A stretch of 64,000 nt of DNA from Glycomyces tritici. Lineage in GTDB: Bacteria; Actinomycetota; Actinomycetes; Mycobacteriales; Micromonosporaceae. Below are positions 51,739 through 60,774 of the stretch, piece by piece. Made by a program: the position numbers and the translations under genes. The notes beneath the pieces were generated by a model, which saw only the letters and a program-made list of their open reading frames with translations, ran no database searches and was not told the DNA's origin. Every line of letters begins with the position of its first letter. Position 1 is the stretch's first letter. The stretch is from the NCBI RefSeq assembly GCF_030403505.1, contig NZ_JAUEMJ010000012.1:124001-188000 (forward strand), written 5' to 3'.

Positions 51739-52110
51739 ACGTCGAACCTCGGGTAGAAGCGGCGGGGACTTCTCGGTACGGCGTCCGCGGCAGCGCGCTG
51801 CCTCGGGCGCCGCGCGCGGCCTCGACGTGGGATCGACGGCGCCGGGTTTCAGGCCGCATGCGCGGTGCCGGGGCATAAATCGTAGTCCCATCGTTGTGCG
51901 GGCCGTCGCACTGGGTGTGCGACGGTTCGCTCGCGGCAGGGCGGAGGGAGCGGTTCGTCCCTGTACGGCCCCTTCGCCTTTGCCAGGCGATGCGACCTGG
52001 GGATTTCCGGGGGCCACGGTGTCGGCGGATGCCTGTACGATCGAGGTCACCCCGGTGAAGCCCGATCACCGCGACCGATTGCCCCCGAGCAGACGAGGCG
52101 TGTAGAAGCG

Positions 52111-52965
52111 ATGACGTATCCGCCCCCCGGCGGTGGGAACCCGCAGTATCAGCTGCAGCCCGAACCGCAGCAGCCCAGCGACCCCTACTCGCAGGGCTAC
52201 AACAGCACGCCTCCGCCTGGCAACTACTACCAGCAGCCGCAGCCGCCGCAGCAGTACACGCAGCCGCCGATGCAGTCGCCGATGCCGCCTGTGGGCGTGC
52301 AACCGGGCTACCCGTCGGCGCCCGGCTCGATCCTGCCCCCGCCGCTCCCGCCCGCGAAGCAGGGCGGCAACCTGCCGGTGATCCTGGGCGTGATCGTCGC
52401 GCTCGTCGTGGTCCTCGGCATCGCCGCGGTCCTGATCATCCCCGGGATGGTCGACGACGACGATCCTCAGGCCGGCGACGGTGACACCTCCGAGAGCGTC
52501 GAACCCTCGAAGGAGGAGGAGACGACCGAGGCGGCCGAAGAGACGACTGCGGAAGAGGAGGCGGCCACCCCTGACGCGGGCGGCGCCTTCAGCGAGTGGG
52601 GACCGCCGTCCAGCTCCGACGATTTCGACCCGGCCTCACCCGAGGGTGTCGCGATCGCCTACCAGGTCGCGCAGAACACGGGCGACGACGACGCCATGCG
52701 GGCGCTGGTGAGCGCTGATGCGACCTCCAATATGACCATCGACCTCGAATGGGAAATCGAGGACACGACGGAGCCCTACCCGTACCCGTACTGGGGCATG
52801 GCGCGCGAGGACGCGGACGGCACCATGCGGGCCTGGGCGGGCTGGACCATGGACGACTCGGCCCCCGATGAGGAGTCCGACATCGTCACCGGCTACACGT
52901 ACACGCTGGTCGAGGAAGACGGCGCCTGGAAGCTCTACGACGTGGAGTACGGGTTCGTCGAGTAG
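52111..52965 (+). CDS. Membrane-anchored protein with Pro/Gln-rich cytoplasmic start
   Basis: 284 aa. Pro/Gln/Tyr-rich residues 1-85, one membrane helix (LPVILGVIVALVVVLGIAAV), an acidic Thr/Glu-rich linker, then an extracytoplasmic NTF2/DUF4878-like domain (SPEGVAIAYQVAQNTGDDDA ... YTYTLVEEDGAWKLYDVEYG). A typical actinobacterial extracytoplasmic protein of unknown role. A strong terminator follows at 52996-53032. Confidence 0.78.
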   Translation: MTYPPPGGGNPQYQLQPEPQQPSDPYSQGYNSTPPPGNYYQQPQPPQQYTQPPMQSPMPPVGVQPGYPSAPGSILPPPLPPAKQGGNLPVILGVIVALVVVLGIAAVLIIPGMVDDDDPQAGDGDTSESVEPSKEEETTEAAEETTAEEEAATPDAGGAFSEWGPPSSSDDFDPASPEGVAIAYQVAQNTGDDDAMRALVSADATSNMTIDLEWEIEDTTEPYPYPYWGMAREDADGTMRAWAGWTMDDSAPDEESDIVTGYTYTLVEEDGAWKLYDVEYGFVE

Positions 52966-52995
52966 CGACTCCGACAGCGAGCGAGATTCGAAGAG

Positions 52996-53032
52996 GAACG
53001 GCCGTGGAAAGCCTTGGGCTCCACGGCCGTTC
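52996..53032. terminator. Strong terminator hairpin
   Basis: Perfect 13-bp stem GAACGGCCGTGGA / TCCACGGCCGTTC with an 11-base loop followed by TCTGTATG, 31 bases after the stop of the gene at 52111-52965. The rest of the gap to 53286 contains one TTATCCACA box (53227-53235). Confidence 0.8.
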
Positions 53033-53286
53033 TCTGTATGCACCCTTCGGGACCGAACGGTCTCCGAGCCGGGTTCACGAGCGGGCACCTCCGCAAAGCC
53101 CCTGTTCCGCGCCATTCGCAACCACCGGAATCCGTGAGCGGATTCTTCCGCCGGCAGCCGGATCCACAACCCCGAATCTCGCTCTTGCCAGCCGCTCACC
53201 TGCTATTTCATTCCGAATCCCCAGAGTTATCCACAGGCCGAAAAGTTGTTGTTGACGCTCTGGAGCGACTCGGCGACAGTTGGTAT

Positions 53287-54144
53287 ATGACGCAGATACC
53301 GATGTACCGCACCATGACAGCCACGATGAACCGGCCGCTCGACCAGGCGCTCCACGACGCGAGCGAGACCCCTCAAGACCTCCTCATGCGCTTCGAGGCC
53401 GCATTCGAAGCGAACTTCAGCCTGGTGGCCACAGGCCGCACCGCGGCCTGGATCCACGGCTTCGATGTGCTGCCACCGGGAGCGGACCAGCGCGAATGGC
53501 CCGTGGAGAGTTCGCCCGATCCACCGCTGGCGGACATCACGGTGATCGACGGCCTGCCGGTGACCCGCTTGGCGCGCACCCTGGTCGACTGCGCGGCCGA
53601 TCTCCCGCGGCTGGAGGCGGTGGCCGCGGCGGACCAGTTCCTGCGGGCCGGCATCGACGCGGGCAGCCTCTCGGCCGCACTCGAACCGCTGCACGGCGAC
53701 CGGCTCAGACGGGCGAACGCGACCCTGCTCGCTGCCGACCCGCGGTCGGAGTCGCCGATGGAGTCCTGGACGCGCTGCCTTGTCAGCGACGCGGGCCTGC
53801 CGGCGCCGGTCCCGCAGCTGCGGGTGCGGACGCCGAACGGGCGCTCCAGGTTCCTCAACCTCGGTTGGGAGCAGTGGCGGGTCGGGGTGGAGTACGACGG
53901 CCTGGGCACGCATCTCGGCCTGGCCGCCGAGGCCGCCAACCGGCCGCCCCGGCACCAGGTGCTCGAGAACCTTGGCTGGGAGGTGCTGGTCCTCACCGCC
54001 TCCGATGTAATGGAGCACCCGCGGCCGTGGCTGGTCCGGCTCCGGGAGATGCTCCTCGACCGCGGCTGGGACCCGGACACGAATGAACTGCGCGACATCA
54101 ACGAGCGCATCGAGGCGGTGCACATGGCGGTGGGCCGAGGCTGA
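53287..54144 (+). CDS. AbiEi-like protein with Vsr/DUF559-type C-terminal domain
   Basis: 285 aa. The middle part ADITVIDGLPVTRLARTLVD (residues about 78-100) is the pattern of AbiEi-type antitoxin C-terminal domains. The C-terminal ESPMESWTRCLVSDAGLPAP ... VGVEYDGLGTH and VLENLGWEVLVLTASDVMEH resemble Vsr/DUF559 endonuclease-like folds (E, D, but the Q/ExK position is not obvious). Such proteins are frequent singletons in actinobacteria. No AbiEii toxin is adjacent. Start ATG at 53287 is the most likely of several. Confidence 0.75.
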   Translation: MTQIPMYRTMTATMNRPLDQALHDASETPQDLLMRFEAAFEANFSLVATGRTAAWIHGFDVLPPGADQREWPVESSPDPPLADITVIDGLPVTRLARTLVDCAADLPRLEAVAAADQFLRAGIDAGSLSAALEPLHGDRLRRANATLLAADPRSESPMESWTRCLVSDAGLPAPVPQLRVRTPNGRSRFLNLGWEQWRVGVEYDGLGTHLGLAAEAANRPPRHQVLENLGWEVLVLTASDVMEHPRPWLVRLREMLLDRGWDPDTNELRDINERIEAVHMAVGRG

Positions 54145-54243
54145 ACCGGCGCCGGACCGGTGGCGGGGGAAGGCGCCTCCCGCCCGCCGGCCCGGCGAAC
54201 CGAAACCTAAGGGCGACAACGAATCGCCGAGGCTACGAACCTG

Positions 54244-54361
54244 CGGGCCGGTCGGGCCGTCGAGCGGTCGGCGCCGCCGCAGGAGATTTGAACGGCGCGG
54301 GGTGGTCGGTGGGCCGGTCGAGCCGTCGAGCGAGCAGCGCCGCCGCAGGAGAGCGGAACGG
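54244..54361 (+). repeat. Two imperfect 52-bp direct repeats
   Basis: 54244-54295 and 54310-54361, period 66 bp, about 85% identical (both contain GCCGTCGAGCG and GCGCCGCCGCAGGAGA). They lie in the 572-bp gene-free stretch 54145-54716. A G-tract of 10 or more follows near 54434. No coding function is seen. Confidence 0.7.
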
Positions 54362-54461
54362 CATGGTGGCGGGCGGGCCGAGGGTGGTCGGTGGACTGGC
54401 GGCGGGTGGGCAAGGGAGGGGTGGGTGGGGGGCGGGGGGGGGGAGGGCCCCAAAGGGTCCC

Positions 54462-54569
54462 GGCGAACTCGCCTGCAGAGTCAGAGGAGGCGCCCCGGGC
54501 GAACCCGCCCGCAGAGTCAGAGAAGACGCCCCTGGCAAACCCACCCGCGTAACCCAGGAAGAGTCCCGG
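54462..54569 (+). repeat. Three tandem 36-bp repeats
   Basis: Units start at 54462, 54498 and 54534. The first two share GCAGAGTCAGA and GCGCCCC/GACGCCCC; the third is more diverged. Together with the 52-bp repeats they fill most of the gap before the gene at 54717. Confidence 0.65.
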
Positions 54570-54716
54570 CCGGTCCCGCCCGCTTTGCCCGAGAACGCGC
54601 GCATCCCCGAAATCGGGGCCCGTCGGCCGATCTCACGGTTTGCAATCGTGGCCCGGGATCGGGGCGGCGCCGGGCTAGGATCGGTGCGAGCATCGTTCGA
54701 ATCGTCAGGAGCGGCA

Positions 54717-55157
54717 GTGGCGGAAGGGTCCTTCACCGGGTTCGCGCGCCCCGCCGTGCCCACCCCCCAGGAGATCCGCGAGTGGGCGCTCGACCCCTAC
54801 TCGACCGCCCCCGAAGGCCGCCAGTGGGACCTCACCCTCGCCACCGACGAGCTCGTCGACACCTGGCTCGACCTCGCCGCCGACGCCACCTGCCCGAAGC
54901 GCTCCTTCGCGCTCCACGTGCTCTACATCTACGCCGGCGACGCCGTGCGCACCAACTTCCGGGTCCACTCGCGCAAGCGCGTCGACCGCCTCCTCGAGAA
55001 GGCGGTCGATTCCCGCGACCAGTACGTTGAACTCTGGGCCGCCAACACGAAAGCGCTCATCCGCCAGCCCGACCTGTTCGACTACCACGAATGGTGCAAC
55101 GGCGGGCTGGTGCGCGGACCCCGGCGGCTGAGGCCCGGCCCCACGAGAAAGCCTTGA
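54717..55157 (+). CDS. Hypothetical protein, 146 aa
   Basis: GTG start at 54717, six bases after AGGAG. Soluble and helical (EIREWALDPYSTAPEGRQWD, FALHVLYIYAGDAVRTNF, KRVDRLLEKAVDSRDQYVEL), ending in a basic tail. A conserved-looking actinobacterial type without known function. Directly followed by the DUF1707 gene. Confidence 0.7.
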   Translation: MAEGSFTGFARPAVPTPQEIREWALDPYSTAPEGRQWDLTLATDELVDTWLDLAADATCPKRSFALHVLYIYAGDAVRTNFRVHSRKRVDRLLEKAVDSRDQYVELWAANTKALIRQPDLFDYHEWCNGGLVRGPRRLRPGPTRKP

Positions 55158-55193
55158 CCCGATGAAGCCCATGACGAAGCCTGCGAGCCACCG

Positions 55194-55784
55194 ATGACGC
55201 ACGACCCGAACATGCGCGTCTCCAACGCCGAGCGCGAGGCGATCCTCGCCAAGCTCCACGCCGCCACCGAGGAGGGCCGCCTCGACCTCGACGAGTTCGC
55301 CGACCGCTCCCGCCAGGTCTACGAGGCCCGCACCTACGGTGAGGTCGAGCGCCTCCTGGCCGACCTGCCCGACACCGGCGGCGCCCTCGCCGTGCCGACC
55401 GCCAAGAAACCGGTCCCTGAGGGCCCGACCGAGCTGCGCCTCAAGCCCACCGGCTCCTCCGTGAAGCGCGACGGCGACTGGGTCGTGCCGCCGAAGATCC
55501 TCATCAATGCGACCGGTTCCTCGGTGAAGCTCGACTGCCGCCATGCGGTGATCCGCACCGACACGGTCGAGATCGACGTGAAGCTCCTCGGTTCCTCGCT
55601 CACCGTCGTGCTGCCCGAGGGCGCGTACGCAGTGGACGACAACACGGAGATGTTCGGCAGTTCCGTGAAGAACCGCGCCACCTACAAAGGAGGCACGGCC
55701 ATCCGCTTCTCGGTCGCGGGCAAGGCGACCGGAAGCTCCGTGAACTTCCGGCACGAGCGCCGATTCCTCTGGTGGCGCTGGTGA
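55194..55784 (+). CDS. DUF1707 domain protein with repeated beta segment
   Basis: 196 aa. Residues 1-57 are the DUF1707/SHOCT-like helical domain (MRVSNAEREAILAKLHAATE ... EFADRSRQVYEARTYGEVER). The rest is a beta repeat in which G-S-S-(V/L) recurs five times (PTGSSVKR, ATGSSVKL, LLGSSLTV, MFGSSVKN, ATGSSVNF), like the cell-wall-stress LiaF-type C-terminal domain. No membrane helix. Probably envelope-stress related by family. Confidence 0.88.
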   Translation: MTHDPNMRVSNAEREAILAKLHAATEEGRLDLDEFADRSRQVYEARTYGEVERLLADLPDTGGALAVPTAKKPVPEGPTELRLKPTGSSVKRDGDWVVPPKILINATGSSVKLDCRHAVIRTDTVEIDVKLLGSSLTVVLPEGAYAVDDNTEMFGSSVKNRATYKGGTAIRFSVAGKATGSSVNFRHERRFLWWRW

Positions 55785-55894
55785 TCGCGCTTTTCGCATT
55801 GCGCGCAATTCACTGAATAACCACCTGCCGGAACCGAATATGTCACGGCCTCATAACAGTCATGCCTGATACCGGCATTCTCCTCATATGAGGG

Positions 55895-55922
55895 TTTACA
55901 GCGAACCAACCTCGCAATAGGC
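55895..55922 (+). promoter_or_regulatory. Candidate promoter of the subtilase gene
   Basis: TTTACA (55895-55900), 16 bases, ATAGGC (55917-55922), in an AT-rich patch within the 230-bp gap 55785-56014. Moderate match only. Confidence 0.4.
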
Positions 55923-56014
55923 TCGTTTCCGTGCGCCGCGGCGCGGCCGCAGATCGCTGTCCGCGCCGGATCACTCACCCACGGCGCACGTCCCCCTTGA
56001 GAGGAGCTCATCGC

Positions 56015-59000
56015 ATGGGATCTCCGTCCCTCCGCAGGCGAGGGCGCGCGTCGACGCGCGCCCGAGCCAGAACCAGAGCCGTAATGGCGGCCGCGGCCGT
56101 CCCCCTGGTGGCCATCGCGTTCACCACCGCCGCCGCACCCGTCTCGGCCGAGCCCCCCACGCTCCCTGAGGTCACACCCGAATACCTCAAAGAGGGTGCG
56201 GCGCTGCCGGTCGACTACAAGGACGGCAACTACATCGTCCAGCTCGCCTCGGACCCCATCGCCACCCACGAGGCCACCGCGCCCGCCGAGGGCGAGACGA
56301 TCGACTTCGAGGCCTCGGCAGTCGAGGAGTACCGCAGCACCCTCGCCGAAGAGCGCGAGGCGGTCATCAACGAGTACGACGTCGACGCGACCGCCGCGTA
56401 CGACACCGTCCTCAACGGCTTCGCCGCGAACCTGACCGCAGCCGAGGCCGAGGAACTAGCCGCGAGCGACGACGTCGCCGCGGTGATCCCCGAGACCATC
56501 TACCAGCCGACCGCCGCGGTCGACACCTCGAGCTTCCTCGGCCTCTCCGGCGGGAACGGCTCCTGGGAAGACGAGTTCGGCGGCCCGAAGGACGCCGGCG
56601 AAGGCGTCATCGTCGGTGTCCTCGACACCGGTGTCTGGCCCGAGAACCCGGCCCTGGCCCCGCTCCCCGAGCCGCGCCCCGACCAGGCCGTGATCGACGC
56701 GAAGTGGAACGGCGAGTGCGTCACCGGCGTCGACGAGGACCCGGCCAACAACGTCGAGTGCAACAACAAGCTCATCGGCGCCCGCTACTTCGACACCTGG
56801 GGCTACGCCGAGGACGGCTTCGCCTCGCCCCGCGACCAGGACGGCCACGGCACCCACACCGCCACGACCGCCGCGGGCAACTACAAGACCAAGGTCGAGA
56901 TCGACGGCGAGAAGATCGGCACGTTCTCCGGCATGGCCCCGGCCGCCCGCGTCGCCGCTTACAAGGTCTGCTGGGGCGGCTGCCCCGGCGCCGACCTCGT
57001 CGCCGGCATCGAAGCGGCCGTGAACGACGGCGTCGACGTCATCAACTTCTCGATCGGCTCCACCGGCACCCCCGAGTTCATCGACTCGGTGTCGCTCGCG
57101 TTCTTCAACGCGGCCGCGGCGGGCGTCTTCGTGGCGGCCAGCGCCGGCAACGACGGCCCGACCTCGACGGTCGACCACCAGGAGCCGTGGGTGACCACGG
57201 TCGGTGCGTCGACGCACGACCAGACGTTCCGCACCGAGGTCGAGTTCGGCCGCGAGGAGATCCCTGCCGCCGCTGCGGTGGGCGAGGCCAAGTGGTACGT
57301 GAAGAACGCGGTTGACGCGGCGTTCGACGGTACCGACCCGGCTGCGGCGTCCCGCTGCGATGCGGGCACGTTGGACCCGGAGAAGACCGAGGACTTCGCG
57401 ATCATCTGCGAGCGCGGGAACCTGTTCAGCGCCAATGCGGACCAGGTTGCGGCTGCGGGCGGTGTCGCGCTGATCGTGCGCGACCAGTACGAGCGCGGTG
57501 CGGCCACCACGGTGACGTCGCAGGCGGTTCCCGTGGTGCACGTGAGCTACGAGGACGGTCTGGCGCTTGCCGAGTGGGTGGATTCGAAGTCGAACCCGCG
57601 CATCGAGGTCGAGACTTCGGAGCTGGACTACCAGAACGCGCCGAGCATGGCGGCGTTCTCGTCGAACGGTCCGGCGCTGGCGGCGGAGCAGAACCTGCTG
57701 AAGCCTGACATCACGGCTCCCGGTGTGGAGATCCTGGCCGGCATCACGCCGTTCAACCACGCGGGAAACGATTTCGCGACGAACCAGGGCACGTCGATGT
57801 CGAGCCCGCACATCGCGGGTCTGGCGGCGCTGCTGAAGTCGGCGCACCCGGAGTGGTCGCCGATGGCGGTCAAGTCGGCGATCATGACGACGGCGTACCA
57901 GACCGATCAGAACGGTGACCCGATCCAGCGCGGTGGCGCGGATGCGACGCCGTTCGACTTCGGTGCGGGGCATGTCGACGGTCAGGCGATGTTCGATCCG
58001 GGTCTGGTGTACGAGTCGAACCCGACCGAGTGGATCCAGTACATCTGCGGTACGCCTGAGGCCGGGAAGGTCCAGTCCTACTGTGACGCTTTGGGTTCGA
58101 TCGACCCGTCGCAGCTGAACTACCCGTCGATCACGGTCGCGGAGCTGACCGGTTCGTACGAGGTGACGCGTACGGTGACGAACGTGTCGGAGAAGAAGAG
58201 CTCGTACAAGGCCGAGATCACGGCTCCGGCGGGCTTCGAGGTGACCTCTGACGTCACGAAGTTCACGCTGAAGCCGGGTGAGTCGGCGACGTACACGTTG
58301 ACGATCACGCGTACTGACGCGGCGTTCGACGAGTGGGCGTTCGGCGATGTCACGTGGGTGGAGAAGAAGGGCACCAAGACGGTGCACGAGGTCCGCTCGC
58401 CGATCGTGGTGAAGCCGGTGCAGTTGGCGGCTGCGGATGAGGCGACCTTCACGGGCGCTTCGGGTTCGGCGACGCTTTCGGGCACGTCGGGCTTCGACGG
58501 TTCGCTGGGCGCTTCGGTGTCGGGTCTGGTGGCGTCCGAGGTGAAGACGGCGTCGCTGTCGGACCCGGACTCGTCGACGTTCCCGTCGGAGGCGCCGGTG
58601 GAGAACTCGCACGCGGTGTCGTACGAGTTCACGACGCCGGAGGATGCGGCGCTGGTGCGGTTCTCGACGTTCGATGCGGATCACCCGGCGGGTACGGACC
58701 TTGACCTGTTCGTGTACACGAAGGCTGCTGACGGCGCGCTGACGCTGGTGGGCAGTTCGGCTTCGGGCGGTTCGAACGAGACCGTGTCGCTGCCGGGCGG
58801 CTACACGTTCGTGGTGTTCGTGGACGAGTGGGCCGGTCCTTCTCCGTTGGAGGCGAAGCTGCACGCGTGGGTGGTTCCGGGTGCCGACGAGGGGAACCTC
58901 GCTGTTGATCCGGCCGAGCAGTCGGTCGCGATGGGCGATGAGTACTCGGTGGGTCTGACGTGGTCGGGCCTGGCTGAGGGGCAGCGGTTCCTCGGCACGG

Positions 59001-59059
59001 TGAACTACTCGGCCGATGGTTCGGCGATCGATTCGACGATCGTGGGGATCACTACCTGA
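56015..59059 (+). CDS. Secreted S8 subtilisin-like protease
   Basis: 1014 aa. ATG at 56015 behind GAGAGGAG. Twin-Arg-rich signal region and hydrophobic segment ending in VSAEP. The inhibitor I9 propeptide includes GNYIVQLASDPIATHEA. Catalytic triad: D204 (GVLDTGVWP), H278 (DGHGTHTATTA), S594 (NQGTSMSSPHIAGLAALL). A PA domain is inserted between His and Ser (GGVALIVRDQYERGAA). C-terminal Fn3-type and pre-peptidase-type beta domains follow. Plant/actinobacterial large-subtilase architecture. Codon use changes near 57230, from C-ending to G/T-ending codons, suggesting mosaic origin of the gene. Confidence 0.96.
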   Translation: MGSPSLRRRGRASTRARARTRAVMAAAAVPLVAIAFTTAAAPVSAEPPTLPEVTPEYLKEGAALPVDYKDGNYIVQLASDPIATHEATAPAEGETIDFEASAVEEYRSTLAEEREAVINEYDVDATAAYDTVLNGFAANLTAAEAEELAASDDVAAVIPETIYQPTAAVDTSSFLGLSGGNGSWEDEFGGPKDAGEGVIVGVLDTGVWPENPALAPLPEPRPDQAVIDAKWNGECVTGVDEDPANNVECNNKLIGARYFDTWGYAEDGFASPRDQDGHGTHTATTAAGNYKTKVEIDGEKIGTFSGMAPAARVAAYKVCWGGCPGADLVAGIEAAVNDGVDVINFSIGSTGTPEFIDSVSLAFFNAAAAGVFVAASAGNDGPTSTVDHQEPWVTTVGASTHDQTFRTEVEFGREEIPAAAAVGEAKWYVKNAVDAAFDGTDPAAASRCDAGTLDPEKTEDFAIICERGNLFSANADQVAAAGGVALIVRDQYERGAATTVTSQAVPVVHVSYEDGLALAEWVDSKSNPRIEVETSELDYQNAPSMAAFSSNGPALAAEQNLLKPDITAPGVEILAGITPFNHAGNDFATNQGTSMSSPHIAGLAALLKSAHPEWSPMAVKSAIMTTAYQTDQNGDPIQRGGADATPFDFGAGHVDGQAMFDPGLVYESNPTEWIQYICGTPEAGKVQSYCDALGSIDPSQLNYPSITVAELTGSYEVTRTVTNVSEKKSSYKAEITAPAGFEVTSDVTKFTLKPGESATYTLTITRTDAAFDEWAFGDVTWVEKKGTKTVHEVRSPIVVKPVQLAAADEATFTGASGSATLSGTSGFDGSLGASVSGLVASEVKTASLSDPDSSTFPSEAPVENSHAVSYEFTTPEDAALVRFSTFDADHPAGTDLDLFVYTKAADGALTLVGSSASGGSNETVSLPGGYTFVVFVDEWAGPSPLEAKLHAWVVPGADEGNLAVDPAEQSVAMGDEYSVGLTWSGLAEGQRFLGTVNYSADGSAIDSTIVGITT

Positions 59060-59085
59060 TGGGTTGAGCCGCAAGGCTTGACGTG

Positions 59086-59358
59086 ATGGACGCGCCCGTC
59101 GTGGGCGACCGGGGCCGGAAGGCCCTCGGTCGGCTGCGGCGGGCGCTGTCGTGTTCCGGTGGCCTTCATGGGGGTTTCGTGCCGGGGCCGGTCTCGGCGC
59201 TCGTTCGGCATGCTGTAGCCGACCGCAAGCTGACGCTCCCGTTCGTCAACTTCTGCAACGTTCCTGATCTTCAAGCCGACGTGTCCCGGCTCCGCGAGCT
59301 CTGGGCCGTGCTTCGCGGGGAGGACTGGGCGGAGGACCCTGAGCTGGGGCGGGAGTAG
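59086..59358 (+). CDS. Doubtful small protein
   Basis: 90 aa if started at 59086. The second half (LTLPFVNFCNVPDLQADVSR ... WAVLRGEDWAEDPELG) looks protein-like, but no ribosome-binding site is visible and an opposing frame covers the same bases. It lies between the subtilase and GH43 genes. Confidence 0.35.
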   Translation: MDAPVVGDRGRKALGRLRRALSCSGGLHGGFVPGPVSALVRHAVADRKLTLPFVNFCNVPDLQADVSRLRELWAVLRGEDWAEDPELGRE

Positions 59359-59412
59359 CCGGGTTCCGGATCTGTCTCGGGCGATTGACCGCACCTCGAT
59401 GTTCCCGTTAAC

Positions 59413-59428
59413 ATTGAGTCGTTTCAAT
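59413..59428. promoter_or_regulatory. LacI-type operator upstream of the GH43 gene
   Basis: ATTGAGTCGTTTCAAT is a 16-bp palindrome with 6 of 8 symmetric pairs around a central CG, the form of LacI-family sugar operators, 30 bases before the ATG at 59458. It suggests sugar-induced expression of the arabinanase. Confidence 0.65.
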
Positions 59429-59457
59429 CCATCGATTCACGGACAAGGCGGTCTTCC

Positions 59458-60540
59458 ATGCAACGGAAGCGCACCACCCTCATCGCCGCGACCGGCGCGA
59501 TCGGCCTCGCCGCCGCGGCGCTGGCGATCATCACGCCGGCCGCGCTCGCCGACCCCGGCAACGGCAACGGGAACGGGAACGGCAACGCGCGAGGTCACGA
59601 CCGGCAGCAATGCGACATCGAAGCGCCCGCCGCGCTCGGCGGCGACCTCGGCGCCCACGACCCGGGCCTCTTCGCCCCCTGCACCGACGGCGACCCCTGG
59701 TACGTGTTCGCCACCGGCTGGGGCCCCCTCGGCGACGGCAACGTCACCATCCGCTCCTCCACCGACGAAGGCGCCACCTGGAACTACGTCGACACCGTGT
59801 GGGACGCCAAGCCCCAGTGGCTCAAGGACGCCGTCCCCGGCGTCGACAACATCTGGGCCCCCGAGATCTACTTCGACGAGGACCAGGACCGGTACTACCT
59901 GTACTACTCGGCCTCGACCTTCGGCAAGCAGCGCTCGGTCATCGGCGTCGCCACCAACGAAACCCTCGACCCCGCCGACGACGACTACGAGTGGGTCGAC
60001 GAAGGCCAGGTCTGGGAGTCCAACCCCGGCGACCCGTACAACGCGATCGACCCGACCATCCTCGAGGCCGACGGCAAGCACTACATGGCGTACGGCTCCT
60101 GGTGGCAGGGCATCTACATGCTCGAGCTCGACTGGCCTTCGGGCAAGGCCGCGAACGGGGCGGCGCCGGTCCACATCGCCGGCCGCGGCGGCGCCGGCAT
60201 CGAGGCGCCCGCGCTGACCGAGCACGACGGCTACTACTACCTCTTCACCTCATGGGACGTCTGCTGCGCGGGCGCCGACTCGACCTACAACATCCGCGTC
60301 GGACGCTCCACCTCCCCGACCGGGCCGTTCGTGGACGCGAACGGCGTCGCCCTCACCGACGGCGGCGGCACCCTGGTGCTCGGCGCCCACGGCGACTACG
60401 TCGCGACCGGCGGACAGTCGATCTCCAACGGCCTCATGGCGTACCACTCCTACCACCAGGACGGCCACTTCGACCTCGGCATCGAGACGATCGAATGGAA
60501 CGCCGAAGGCTGGCCGCTCCTGGACGGCGGCGAGGGCTAA
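59458..60540 (+). CDS. Secreted GH43 arabinanase-like glycoside hydrolase
   Basis: 360 aa. The signal peptide ends at about residue 31 (PAALA-DPG), followed by GNGNGN repeats. Five-bladed propeller of GH43: catalytic base D68 (GAHDPGLFAP), pKa modulator D198 (NAIDPTIL) and acid E249 (GAGIEAPAL), with the family motif YYLYYSAS. Best fit is endo-1,5-alpha-L-arabinanase, but exo-acting GH43 enzymes cannot be excluded. The LacI-type palindrome upstream supports control by plant-derived sugars. Confidence 0.92.
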   Translation: MQRKRTTLIAATGAIGLAAAALAIITPAALADPGNGNGNGNGNARGHDRQQCDIEAPAALGGDLGAHDPGLFAPCTDGDPWYVFATGWGPLGDGNVTIRSSTDEGATWNYVDTVWDAKPQWLKDAVPGVDNIWAPEIYFDEDQDRYYLYYSASTFGKQRSVIGVATNETLDPADDDYEWVDEGQVWESNPGDPYNAIDPTILEADGKHYMAYGSWWQGIYMLELDWPSGKAANGAAPVHIAGRGGAGIEAPALTEHDGYYYLFTSWDVCCAGADSTYNIRVGRSTSPTGPFVDANGVALTDGGGTLVLGAHGDYVATGGQSISNGLMAYHSYHQDGHFDLGIETIEWNAEGWPLLDGGEG

Positions 60541-60577
60541 GCGAACAGCCTCGACGGAGTCGGGGCTAGGAGCACAA

Positions 60578-60594
60578 CCTCGACGGAGTCGAGG
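60578..60594. terminator. Hairpin after the GH43 gene
   Basis: CCTCGAC-GGA-GTCGAGG, 7-bp perfect stem, 37 bases after the stop. A related imperfect copy (CCTCGACGGAGTCGGGG) lies at 60549-60565. Confidence 0.55.
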
Positions 60595-60720
60595 GCGGGG
60601 AGCAAGCCTGGACGCCGTCCAGGACCGACAGCCCTTGACCGGCAAGGAACAAGAACAAGACCGTGACGACCTCTCGGACCGCCCGGATCGGCCCGAGGAC
60701 GACACGCACGACTGAAGACC

Positions 60721-60748
60721 GGTGGGCCCACTGCAAAGCGGGCCCACC
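60721..60748. terminator. Strong hairpin between convergent genes
   Basis: GGTGGGCCC / GGGCCCACC, 9-bp stem with a 10-base loop, between the GH43 gene and the minus-strand gene at 60890-61252. Confidence 0.65.
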
Positions 60749-60774
60749 GTGCATTTCACGAAGTCTCGGCGTTG

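Noticed and set aside
56456..59074. Long open frame opposite the subtilase gene.
   Set aside because: Arg/His-rich antisense translation; the plus-strand protease has intact catalytic motifs and codon bias.
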